A program made the position numbers and the translations under genes. Below are positions 1 through 8,202 of a DNA stretch of 64,000 nucleotides, piece after piece (position 1 is the stretch's first letter; each line of letters opens with the position of its first letter). The notes beneath the pieces were generated by a model. The model was not told the DNA's origin. It ran no database searches and saw only the letters and a program-made list of their open reading frames with translations. Source of the stretch: Ancylomarina euxina (lineage in GTDB: Bacteria > Bacteroidota > Bacteroidia > Bacteroidales > Marinifilaceae); the NCBI RefSeq assembly GCF_003863355.1, contig NZ_QQWG01000001.1, forward strand, positions 310,001 to 374,000, read 5' to 3'.

Positions 1-2133
1 ATTCTCATGGTTTTCCGTGGGCGCTACCTTTGGGGTGGCTTGTTGGCAACTTTCTTTCTGATATTGGAACTCTATTCCAATCACATTCAAATGACTTACT
101 ATTTTGCTATTATGGTTTTCTGTTTGGTGATATTCGAATTCTATCATCGACTGAAGGCTAAGGAAATGAAACATTTCTTTAAGGCGATAGGTGTTTTGTT
201 TGCTGCTTCCTTTATCGCTATTGGAGTGAATAACACTAACCTTTATAATTCATACGAGTACAGTAAATCGACCATTCGTGGCAAGTCCGAATTGACTATT
301 GGTGATAAAAACAATAAAACTGCTGGGCTCGATAAAGATTATGCGACCCAGTGGTCATATGGTATTCAGGAGACTTTGAGTTTGCTTATTCCTAATGTAA
401 AAGGGGGAGCAGGTTCGCCGCAAGAGGCTGTTCAAATTGTGAATTACGTGAGTGGTGGTCAGATTAAAAAAGTTGACGATTATTATAAAATGGAGCAGGT
501 CGATAACCATCACTATTGGGGGAATCAGCCTTTTACAGCCGGACCTGTTTATGTGGGTGCTTTGCTCATGTTTCTTTTCGTTTTAGGTCTATTTATCGTT
601 CCCGGACGATTGAAATGGGGCTTGCTTACGGCAACCATTTTGTCTATTATGCTATCGTGGGGACACCACTTTGCTGGCTTAACCAACTTCTTTTTGGATT
701 ATGTGCCGCTTTACAACAAATTTCGTGTGGTTTCTTCCATACTGATTGTGGTTGAGCTATGTGTCCCTTTATTGGCCATTCTTGCTGTTAAAAAAATTAT
801 TGAAGAACCCGAAGTTTTAAAACGTAAAATAGCTTTTGGTTCATTTAAACTGAATATTGGAATTATTCCTCTAGTCTTAACGGGTGGTTTGGCTTTACTC
901 TTATACCTACTGCCTAATTTAGGTTTGGATTTCATGAGTGATATTGAGAATAACTATCTGGCTCAAATTAAGTCGGCCAATCCAGATGCAATCGGGTTTA
1001 TTTCTCAAATACAGACCGATTTAATCGATGCACGGATCTCTATTTTCAGAGCAGATGCCTTGCGTTCGGTGGCATTTGTAGCTTTGGGAGCTGCTTTATT
1101 GTTCCTGTTCTTTCGTAAGATGATAAATTCCAAGTTGATGATTTTGGCTTTAATTATCTTAATTGTAGCAGATCTTTGGCCAGTGAACAAGCGTTACCTC
1201 AATAACGACAGTTTTGTAGCGAAGAAAGATTTGAAGTTGGCTTTTAATCCGACTCAAGCGGACTATGAGATTCTACAAATGGAATTGAAAAATCATCCAG
1301 AACTGAAAGCGACACTTCAAAAGGCTGCAGCCGATTATAAAAAAGAGAACCGAAAAGCCAATCAGTTTGAAACGATTGCCGCTCAACTTTGGAGCTTGAA
1401 TATGAATTCGAATTATCGTGTTTATAACACAACGGGTGGGGCTTTTCAAAATTCAAGTACTTCGTATTTCCACAAGTCAATTGGTGGATACCATGGTGCC
1501 AAACTAAGACGTATACAGGAACTTTACGATTTTCATATTGAGAAGAATAACCCTAAGGTTCTAAACATGCTGAATGCTCGTTATTCGATTGTTCGTACCG
1601 AGCAAGGTGGTACTCAGTCTGTTTATAATGCTGATGCATTAGGTTCGGCCTGGTTGGTTTCAAACTTTAAGTTGGTTGATAATCCTGATGAGGAAATTAT
1701 GAGCCTGAATGCTTTCAATCCTGCCAGAGAGTTAATTGTTGATAAACGTTATGCCGATCAGGTAAATGGTTTTGTCTGTAGCCCCGATAGTTTGTCTGTC
1801 ATTAAGATGACCCATTATGCGCCAAACGCTATTCAGTACGATTATCAATCAAAATCCGAGCAGTTGGCCGTTTTCTCTGAAATGTATTACCAACCCGGTT
1901 GGAATGCTTATGTCGATGGAGATTTAAAGCCACACTTTAGAGCCAATTATGTGTTGAGAGCGATGCGATTGCCAGCAGGTAAGCACAAAATAGAATTCAA
2001 ATTCGAACCCAAAGCATTTTATGTGGGTGAGAACATTTCTTTAGCCTCTATGATTCTCTTCTTTACCTTGGTATTGGGAGGCTTGGTTTGGACTCTAAAA
2101 TCAAATAGAAAAGCGACTAACGATGAGTCATAA
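1..2133 (+). CDS. YfhO-family membrane protein, 5' partial
   Basis: The reading frame is open to the left edge, so the ATG at position 7 is probably internal and the N-terminus lies outside the window. The visible 708+ residues hold many hydrophobic segments, a soluble region from about residue 390, a beta-rich stretch with MYYQPGWNAYVDG and a closing transmembrane helix; this layout is typical of the YfhO family (GT-C-like polytopic proteins). In Firmicutes, YfhO homologues help glycosylate lipoteichoic acid; Bacteroidota members are mostly uncharacterised. The gene overlaps the next one by 11 bp, so it is probably co-transcribed with a glycerophosphotransferase gene. A role in adding sugars to a surface polymer is inference from that context. 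Confidence 0.85.
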   Translation: MLMVFRGRYLWGGLLATFFLILELYSNHIQMTYYFAIMVFCLVIFEFYHRLKAKEMKHFFKAIGVLFAASFIAIGVNNTNLYNSYEYSKSTIRGKSELTIGDKNNKTAGLDKDYATQWSYGIQETLSLLIPNVKGGAGSPQEAVQIVNYVSGGQIKKVDDYYKMEQVDNHHYWGNQPFTAGPVYVGALLMFLFVLGLFIVPGRLKWGLLTATILSIMLSWGHHFAGLTNFFLDYVPLYNKFRVVSSILIVVELCVPLLAILAVKKIIEEPEVLKRKIAFGSFKLNIGIIPLVLTGGLALLLYLLPNLGLDFMSDIENNYLAQIKSANPDAIGFISQIQTDLIDARISIFRADALRSVAFVALGAALLFLFFRKMINSKLMILALIILIVADLWPVNKRYLNNDSFVAKKDLKLAFNPTQADYEILQMELKNHPELKATLQKAAADYKKENRKANQFETIAAQLWSLNMNSNYRVYNTTGGAFQNSSTSYFHKSIGGYHGAKLRRIQELYDFHIEKNNPKVLNMLNARYSIVRTEQGGTQSVYNADALGSAWLVSNFKLVDNPDEEIMSLNAFNPARELIVDKRYADQVNGFVCSPDSLSVIKMTHYAPNAIQYDYQSKSEQLAVFSEMYYQPGWNAYVDGDLKPHFRANYVLRAMRLPAGKHKIEFKFEPKAFYVGENISLASMILFFTLVLGGLVWTLKSNRKATNDES

Positions 2134-3346
2134 ACTCAGCAAAACAGAATGGTTCGTTAATTTTATGCAGAAAATTATTTTTCTGCATATGCTCATCTTT
2201 GTCCTTCGTAATTTCTACTATTTATTAGAGAAATTGGTGAGGAAGGATAAGCGAATTGCCTTGTTTTTTCTGACCGAGAAGTATTATTACGACAATTCGA
2301 AATATCTTTTTGAGTACATGCGCCAGAAGGACGATTTCAAATCCATCCTTTTTACAGCAAACAAAACGTTGTACGCTACCTTGCAAGATAAATTCCCTGG
2401 CGAGGTGGTTTATGCCTGGTCATTGAAAGGTTTATTCCTTTTTCTTCGAACACGAAATGTGATCATTTCATACGGGATTAGTGCAGCGCCATTTTTTCCT
2501 TATTATCTGCACGAGAAGTGCAAACATGTTATTTATTTAGGGCATGGTACACCCATGAAAAAGATGGGTTTGCAAACCGAAGTCTGGCAAAAGTATGGCA
2601 AGCGTTACCAGATGCAGAAATACAGCTATATGGCAGCTTGCTCACCACTGGAGCAAGTGATACATGGAGCAGGTTTTAATATCGATATGAACCATGTATG
2701 GGTGAGTGGTTTGCCACGTAACGATTATTTACTGTCTGCCTCGAAAGATGAGAAATTGACCGATAAGCACACTTATCTGAATCAAAAAGTGATTCTTTAT
2801 GCGCCTACCTGGCGTGAAGAAACACAATCGGCAGAGTTTTTCCCTTTTCAGGATTTTGACTCTGAGCAATTGGATGCTTTTCTTGAAAAAGAACAGGCTT
2901 ATATCCTTTTAAGAGGACATAAAGAAGATATCAAACGGGCTGATGAATTGAGCCATTTCGATGTTTCTAAAATGAAGCGTGTGATAAAGGCTGATCAGGA
3001 TCTGTTCCCTGATGTTTATGAGCTGTTGCCTTACGTCGATATTTTAGTGACTGACTATTCATCCATCTGGATTGATTATTTGTTGCTCGATAGGCCGATT
3101 GTTTATATTCCTTACGATTTGGAAGAGTATAAGAAAACGAAAGGTCTGTTTTTAGATTTTGAAAAGAATACGCCAGGCTATAAGGCGGCTAACTATAAAG
3201 AGTTTGAGAATCAAATCGAAACTTATTTGCAGAAGCCGCAGGAACATGCCGATTGGCGAAAGACGATACGTGATATGTATCACACACATCAGGATGGTGA
3301 AAGCAGTCGACGTGTTTATCAACTGATCAAAGAATTGAATCAATAA
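2123..3346 (+). CDS. CDP-glycerol glycerophosphotransferase-family protein (first copy)
   Basis: A 407-aa protein of the TagB/TagF-like glycerophosphotransferase family, which moves a glycerol-phosphate-type unit from a CDP carrier to an acceptor at the cytoplasmic membrane face. Seen: a hydrophobic N-terminal stretch (about 12-36) that could anchor it, GHGTPMKKMG (140-149), YAPTWRE (226-232), RGHKE (264-268) and the signature TDYSSIWIDYLLLDRP (310-325) followed by YDLEEY. These match the two-lobed GT-B fold with the catalytic HG motif. The start overlaps the YfhO-like gene by 11 bp. A second, divergent copy lies at 6672-7778. The donor may be CDP-glycerol or another CDP-alcohol; sequence alone does not decide. 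Confidence 0.88.
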   Translation: MSHKLSKTEWFVNFMQKIIFLHMLIFVLRNFYYLLEKLVRKDKRIALFFLTEKYYYDNSKYLFEYMRQKDDFKSILFTANKTLYATLQDKFPGEVVYAWSLKGLFLFLRTRNVIISYGISAAPFFPYYLHEKCKHVIYLGHGTPMKKMGLQTEVWQKYGKRYQMQKYSYMAACSPLEQVIHGAGFNIDMNHVWVSGLPRNDYLLSASKDEKLTDKHTYLNQKVILYAPTWREETQSAEFFPFQDFDSEQLDAFLEKEQAYILLRGHKEDIKRADELSHFDVSKMKRVIKADQDLFPDVYELLPYVDILVTDYSSIWIDYLLLDRPIVYIPYDLEEYKKTKGLFLDFEKNTPGYKAANYKEFENQIETYLQKPQEHADWRKTIRDMYHTHQDGESSRRVYQLIKELNQ

Positions 3347-3379
3347 CATGAAGCCCGAGGGTTTTATTAAAAATCGAAT

Positions 3380-5188
3380 ATGCAAGCAATAATTCTAGCT
3401 GCTGGACTTGGGAAACGATTGGGAAATCTGACTCAAAACAACACCAAATGTATGGTTGAAATCCATGGTAAAACGCTAATTGAGCGCTCCCTGGATAATC
3501 TATCCGAAGCTGGAATCAGCAGAGTGATTTTGGTTATTGGTTATGAGGGTCAAAAGGTGATTGATCTATTGGGGAATAGCTACGCCAATATGGAATTGGT
3601 ATATGTTGAAAACCCAATTTATAATAAAACCAATAATATTTATTCGCTCTATCTGGCAAAGGATTATCTGACGGATAGAGATACGATTCTATTGGAAAGT
3701 GATTTGATTTACGATGCGGAGATTTTAAACAAATTGATTGCTGCTGATGCCCCAAATTTGGCAGTTGTAGCCAAGTACGAATCGTGGATGGATGGCACCG
3801 TTGTTACGCTTGATGAGAATAACAACATCCTGAATTTTATTCCCAAAACACATTTCGATTATCAGCAGCTGCATAATTATTACAAGACAGTTAATATCTA
3901 TAAATTATCTAAGGATTTTTCCAGTTCACATTACGTCCCATTTCTTGAGGCTTATTGCAAGGCATTGGGTCATAACGAGTATTACGAGCAGGTACTGCGT
4001 GTGATCACTCTTTTGGAAAATTCCGATTTGAAAGCCTATAAAATCGATACCGAAAAGTGGTACGAGATTGATGATATACAGGATTACAATAATGCCGAAA
4101 CGGTTTTTGCACCAGCATCAGAGAAACTAAAAATGATTCAAGCACGTTATGGTGGTTATTGGCGTTTTCCTTACCTAAAAGATTTCTGTTATTTGGTAAA
4201 CCCTTACTTTCCGGGCATAAAGATGGAAAATGAGATTAAGGCTTATTTTCATGCCTTAATGAGCGAATACCCATCTGGCTTGAATGTTCAAAATCTCTTG
4301 GCAGCTCGTATGTTCGATTGCCCACAAGATCAGATAGTGGTTGGGAATGGTGCTGCCGAATTAATCAACGCTTTAAGCTCGGTACTGAAAGGGAAAGTAG
4401 GTATTATCAACCCTAGTTTTAACGAATATGCTGAGCGATTCGAAGCTTTAGGCCTTGAGACCTTTGTTCCGGGAAATGAGCATTTTTCATATTCACTTTC
4501 AGACTTAAAGTCCTTTTCTCAATCCGTAGAGCAGCTTCTCTTAATCAATCCTGATAACCCAAGCGGGCACTTTATCCCGGTTAATGAAGTTCTTGAATTA
4601 GCTCAATTCTTAGCTGATGCCAATAAGAAACTCATATTGGATGAATCTTTTATCGATTTTTCAAGCGAAGGCCCTAAAAATACATTGATCAAGGAAGAGG
4701 TGCTGATGGCTTATCCTAACTTGATTATCATTAAGAGTATCAGTAAAAGTTACGGTGTGCCTGGTTTTAGATTAGGTGTGTTGACTTGCTCCGATTTGAA
4801 CTTGATGAAAAAAGTGAAAAGTAAAATCTCTATTTGGAATGTGAATTCCTTTGGGGAATTTTTCATGCAGATTTTCGAGAAGTATAGAAAAGACTATTTT
4901 AAAGCTTGTAATACCATATCTACAGAAAGAGATCGATTTTATACTCTTCTAAACAATATTGAATACCTGAGAGTGATTCCTTCGCAGGCTAATTATTTTT
5001 TATGCGAGCTTGTAAATGGTCAATCATCGAGTGAACTGACCGAGAAGTTATTAGTCGAACACGATTTATTTATAAAAGATCTTAAAGGAAAAAAGGGTTT
5101 CGAGAATAAAGAATACATTCGCATCGCGGTTAGAGATGGAAAGGACAATGATTTCATTGTTGATATCTTAAAAAATAGAGTATGGTAA
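3380..5188 (+). CDS. Fused LicC/PntC-like nucleotidyltransferase and class I/II PLP-dependent aminotransferase/decarboxylase
   Basis: A 602-aa two-domain enzyme. Residues 1-240 form a sugar-phosphate/choline-phosphate nucleotidyltransferase domain: LAAGLGKRL (6-14) with Lys23 in the substrate loop, YNKTNNIYSL (81-90), and acidic ESD (106-108) and DD (231-232) as likely metal ligands. Residues 255-602 form a fold-type I PLP domain like HisC or CobD: NPDNPSG (390-396), DES (421-423), SISKSYG with Lys456 as the likely Schiff-base lysine, and Arg464 in PGFRLG. Known relatives of the parts include LicC (CDP-choline), PntC (CMP-aminoethylphosphonate) and CobD (threonine-phosphate decarboxylase). 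A fusion that makes and then CDP-activates a phospho-amino-alcohol is plausible but unproven. The stop overlaps the next gene by 7 bp. Confidence 0.8.
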   Translation: MQAIILAAGLGKRLGNLTQNNTKCMVEIHGKTLIERSLDNLSEAGISRVILVIGYEGQKVIDLLGNSYANMELVYVENPIYNKTNNIYSLYLAKDYLTDRDTILLESDLIYDAEILNKLIAADAPNLAVVAKYESWMDGTVVTLDENNNILNFIPKTHFDYQQLHNYYKTVNIYKLSKDFSSSHYVPFLEAYCKALGHNEYYEQVLRVITLLENSDLKAYKIDTEKWYEIDDIQDYNNAETVFAPASEKLKMIQARYGGYWRFPYLKDFCYLVNPYFPGIKMENEIKAYFHALMSEYPSGLNVQNLLAARMFDCPQDQIVVGNGAAELINALSSVLKGKVGIINPSFNEYAERFEALGLETFVPGNEHFSYSLSDLKSFSQSVEQLLLINPDNPSGHFIPVNEVLELAQFLADANKKLILDESFIDFSSEGPKNTLIKEEVLMAYPNLIIIKSISKSYGVPGFRLGVLTCSDLNLMKKVKSKISIWNVNSFGEFFMQIFEKYRKDYFKACNTISTERDRFYTLLNNIEYLRVIPSQANYFLCELVNGQSSSELTEKLLVEHDLFIKDLKGKKGFENKEYIRIAVRDGKDNDFIVDILKNRVW

Positions 5189-6303
5189 TTGGCATTTGTG
5201 GGGGAGGAAATATTGCGCATAGCTTAATTGGTTTGTTGGGATCGGATTCTTCGAATGAAATTCGATTGTTGACAAGGAAACCCAATGAGTGGCAGAAGCA
5301 AATTTGTGTTATCAACAGGGAAGGTGAGGATCTTATTGGGAAACTGGATTTTGTTTCTGATGATGCCTCTCAAATTATATCCAAATGTGAATTGATTATT
5401 TTAGCTCTTCCATCTCAAGCCAGAGAAAGCGTCATTAAGCAAATTGCTCCTTTTGTAGCCAAAAATACCTGGATAGGCTCATTCCCTGGTATGGGAAATT
5501 TTGAGTTAATTTGCCATAAACACCTGCCTTTAAGCGAGAAAAATATTCGGATTTTTGCTAGTCAAAGAGTCCCTTGCATTGCGCGTGTTTCAAAATATGG
5601 CGAAGAGGTTGTGATGACTTCGAAAAAGGATAGCATGGCAGTGGCGACTCTCAATCCAAATTTGATAGAAGAGATATCGACTTTGCTATCTCCTTTATTT
5701 GATATGCAGATTTTGCCTTTGAATAATTTCTTAGAGGTTACTCTCTCTACATCGAATCCCATATTGCACCCAGCCCGTATGTATGCCCTTTTTAAGGATA
5801 TAAAAGCTGATGAAGTTTGGGGTGAGAATCCTACTTTTTACGAATCTTGGAATTTAGAATCTTCTGAAATCCTGATCAAAATGGATGAAGAGGTGCATAC
5901 CTTATTGGATAAAATTCCATTCGACCTGAGTGGTATCAAACCTTTATTGGAACATTACGATTCTGCTAACGCTGAGGAGTTGACACAAAAGTTAAGTAGT
6001 ATTCAAGCGTTCAAGGGCCTTTTATCTCCCATGAAAAAGATGGATAAGGGTTTTGTTATTGATTTGGAGTCTCGATATTTTATTGAAGATATTAGCTTTG
6101 GGTTGATTTTAATAAAAGATATTGCGCACCTATTTTCAATAAATACACCGACTATTGATCAGGTCATTTATTGGGCTCAGGATCTTTTGAATAAGGACTA
6201 CCTGCTTGCTGGGAAATTGGAAGGGGTAGATTGTGTAGACCTTTTATTACACCCTTCGTTTTCGATAAGCAGTCCCGAGGAATTTCTTAATTTTTATCAA
6301 TAG
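5182..6303 (+). CDS. NAD(P)-dependent octopine/nopaline dehydrogenase-family protein
   Basis: A 373-aa protein with an N-terminal Rossmann fold (IGICGGGN, residues 3-10; LIILALPSQA 71-80) and a C-terminal helical domain containing SNPILHPARM (191-200). The N-x-x-x-H-P pattern, with His196 as the presumed catalytic base, is characteristic of octopine/opine dehydrogenases, which reductively condense an amino compound with an alpha-keto acid. The start codon lies inside the preceding fusion gene (7-bp overlap), so the two are translationally coupled and probably act in sequence. Its amine substrate may be what the fusion protein makes; this is inference. It is clearly not glycerol-3-phosphate dehydrogenase or ketopantoate reductase by the NPILHP motif, though the Rossmann half is shared with them. 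Confidence 0.8.
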   Translation: MVIGICGGGNIAHSLIGLLGSDSSNEIRLLTRKPNEWQKQICVINREGEDLIGKLDFVSDDASQIISKCELIILALPSQARESVIKQIAPFVAKNTWIGSFPGMGNFELICHKHLPLSEKNIRIFASQRVPCIARVSKYGEEVVMTSKKDSMAVATLNPNLIEEISTLLSPLFDMQILPLNNFLEVTLSTSNPILHPARMYALFKDIKADEVWGENPTFYESWNLESSEILIKMDEEVHTLLDKIPFDLSGIKPLLEHYDSANAEELTQKLSSIQAFKGLLSPMKKMDKGFVIDLESRYFIEDISFGLILIKDIAHLFSINTPTIDQVIYWAQDLLNKDYLLAGKLEGVDCVDLLLHPSFSISSPEEFLNFYQ

Positions 6304-6671
6304 CATCCTAAATGTTTTTATTCATGTTATTTATTTTGCTGCTATCAATACATTTAAGACTATAACGGAATAAAGGGGTTATTTTTTGACCACCTCAAAA
6401 GCTGGCCTCTTTTTTAAAGATTTTTCGTTTTACGAAAGCTTTAGAAAGACCGGGAAGCTGAGAACTTGTTCGAAGATCACCCGGCCGCACTTAAGCTTGA
6501 GGCATATAAGAAAGATGTTTAAAAAGCAGCCTTGATCTTTTTTGCTTCGTTTTTTGGATCAAGCCAAAAAAATGAAGTCTAGTTTATTCGAAAAGCTCAT
6601 GATCTCGCAAAAAGCTCGGTTGGGGCGAAGCACCAATTTATTAAGACAGGATTGAAATTTTATCAATAATC
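6304..6671 (+). other. 368-bp gap between opine-dehydrogenase-like and second glycerophosphotransferase genes
   Basis: The gap holds no intact gene. It contains a short gene-tail-like frame (6445-6522, listed separately) and then, in the same frame after the stop, a low-complexity stretch reading LIFFASFFGSSQKNE, similar to spurious peptides I have seen in many Bacteroidota intergenic regions. An inverted repeat CTTGATC (6531-6537) / GATCAAG (6557-6563) brackets that T-rich part and could form a weak hairpin. The mixture looks like debris from a rearrangement rather than a regulatory leader. No convincing TAnnTTTG promoter was found here. Confidence 0.5.
6445..6522 (+). pseudogene. Possible remnant of a gene 3' end
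   Basis: A frame preceded by a stop (6442) and ended by TAA (6520-6522) reads about 25 plausible residues including NLFEDHPAALKLEAYKK. The stretch is visibly richer in G and C (CCCGGCCGCAC) than the flanking genes. Similar phrases occur near the C-termini of sulfatase-like proteins, but the piece is far too short to assign. It may be the surviving tail of a gene lost when the locus was rearranged, or a chance open stretch. Confidence 0.25.
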
Positions 6672-7778
6672 ATGAGAAAAAAGAAACTACTGTTTATCGA
6701 CTACATCCACTCAAGTGTTCGTGACCTGATGGTCTATTACGATAAGAATCTTCGTGATGAATTTGAAGATAAAGTCGACATTGAAATCTATAAGAAGCCT
6801 TATCAAAAGAACCGCTCTTCAATTCTTGGGATTCTAGCTCGCAAATGGTATTTGCTTAAGAAGATTAGAAAACCAGATTTGGTTGTAGGTGACACCTACA
6901 CACATGCTATTTTCAAAGCGGGAAAGAAAAGCATGTATATTTTTCATGGAGCTTTAACCAAACAGCATCCTGCCAAGAATCACAATGCCCTGACTGAAAG
7001 AGGAGGGGATCTTCGCAAAATGGATTATGTGGTGGGTTTCTCAAAACGTGATCAGGAAAATTACATGCTTGATAAAGACGGAAAACCCAATGGGAATTTT
7101 GAATTGCTTCCTCTTGGTTTACCCAGGAACGATCAATTATTTTCAGCCGATTATAAGAAAGAAAGTCGGGCTTACTATGATGGGAAGTATAATTTAGAAG
7201 GGAAACGAATTCTGCTATATGCGCCTACATTCCGTAACTATTCCGAAGAAATCAAACTGCCTTTTTCGGCTTCTGATTTTGACAGATTAAACGAATTCTT
7301 TAAAAAGAATAATTGGGTGATGATTTATCGTCCTCATTATATTGAAAATATTATTCCCAGGGAATACCTGGAATCGAAAGAGAGCATCTTAATTTTGGAT
7401 TCAATAATAGAAGAGGATAGTCAGAAATTGCTTGCTGCTACCGATGTTTTGATGACAGATTACAGCTCTATTTATGTAGATTACCTAATTCTCGACCGAC
7501 CAATTTGTTTTTTGCCTTTTGATTTAGATCTTTACGATCAAGAAAAAGGGCTTGTGATTGATTTTAAGGATGAGGCTTGTATTCCAGGTCCAATTATTGG
7601 TCATGCAGATGAACTATTGACTTTCTTTAATGATGTCAATCATTCAAAAGACAATTTTGTTGAGAGACGTGCTTCGTCGAAAGCTTATTATTTTGATTAT
7701 TTCGATAATAAGAGTTGTAAACGCGTTTGGGAAGCCATTCTTTACGATATTTTGGACTTAAAAAGGAAGTGGTCATAG
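6672..7778 (+). CDS. CDP-glycerol glycerophosphotransferase-family protein (second copy)
   Basis: A 368-aa enzyme of the same family as 2123-3346 but without the N-terminal hydrophobic anchor and with low overall similarity to it. Seen: FHG (91-93, catalytic-lobe histidine), LPLGLPRND (146-154), YAPTFR (183-188), RPH (220-222) and TDYSSIYVDYLILDRP (262-277) followed by FDLDLY. The HGTPxKKxG motif is altered to HGALTKQHP, which suggests a different acceptor or donor. It sits 33 bp before tagD, the gene for a CDP-glycerol-forming enzyme, so this copy is the better candidate for true CDP-glycerol use. With two transferases one may prime and the other extend, or each may handle a different CDP-linked unit; both ideas are inference. 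Confidence 0.87.
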   Translation: MRKKKLLFIDYIHSSVRDLMVYYDKNLRDEFEDKVDIEIYKKPYQKNRSSILGILARKWYLLKKIRKPDLVVGDTYTHAIFKAGKKSMYIFHGALTKQHPAKNHNALTERGGDLRKMDYVVGFSKRDQENYMLDKDGKPNGNFELLPLGLPRNDQLFSADYKKESRAYYDGKYNLEGKRILLYAPTFRNYSEEIKLPFSASDFDRLNEFFKKNNWVMIYRPHYIENIIPREYLESKESILILDSIIEEDSQKLLAATDVLMTDYSSIYVDYLILDRPICFLPFDLDLYDQEKGLVIDFKDEACIPGPIIGHADELLTFFNDVNHSKDNFVERRASSKAYYFDYFDNKSCKRVWEAILYDILDLKRKWS

Positions 7779-7811
7779 AGATTTTAAAAATATAAAAAAA
7801 TATATATTAGA

Positions 7812-8201
7812 ATGAGAAGAGTTATAACTTTCGGAACATACGATCTATTTCATATTGGACATTTGCGCATTTTAGAGCGCTCTAAGCAGAATGGTGATTA
7901 CTTAATTGTGGGTATTTCAACAGATGCACTGAATTACTCTAAGAAGCAGAAGAATCCTATTTATAGCCAGGAAGACAGAATGGATATTATTAAGGCTCTT
8001 AAGGTTGTTGATGAGGTCTTCTACGAAGAATCATTGGAGCTTAAGGGTGAGTATATCAAAGAACACAAGGCTGATGTCTTAGTGATGGGGGACGATTGGG
8101 CTGGTCGTTTCGATATGTTTAAAGAATTATGCGAAGTGGTTTACTTGCCACGCACCCCATCTGTATCTACAACAGAAATTATCGAGATTATTAAAAGATA
8201 A
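7812..8201 (+). CDS. tagD: Glycerol-3-phosphate cytidylyltransferase (TagD-like)
   Basis: A 129-aa protein of the length expected for TagD, which makes CDP-glycerol from CTP and sn-glycerol-3-phosphate. The nucleotidyltransferase signature HIGH is at residues 14-17 in GTYDLFHIGHLRIL, GDDW at 93-96, and the C-terminal RTPSVSTTEI (114-123) matches the RTxGISTT motif of this family. The enzyme is typical of Gram-positive wall teichoic acid synthesis and less common in Gram-negative bacteria, where it serves capsules or O-antigens with glycerol phosphate. It follows the second glycerophosphotransferase by 33 bp and nearly abuts the convergent flippase gene (one base between stop codons). Confidence 0.93.
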   Translation: MRRVITFGTYDLFHIGHLRILERSKQNGDYLIVGISTDALNYSKKQKNPIYSQEDRMDIIKALKVVDEVFYEESLELKGEYIKEHKADVLVMGDDWAGRFDMFKELCEVVYLPRTPSVSTTEIIEIIKR

Positions 8202-8202
8202 C

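Noticed and set aside
6304-6671. Insertion sequence
   Set aside because: No transposase frame, no matched terminal inverted repeats and no target duplication could be found; only debris.
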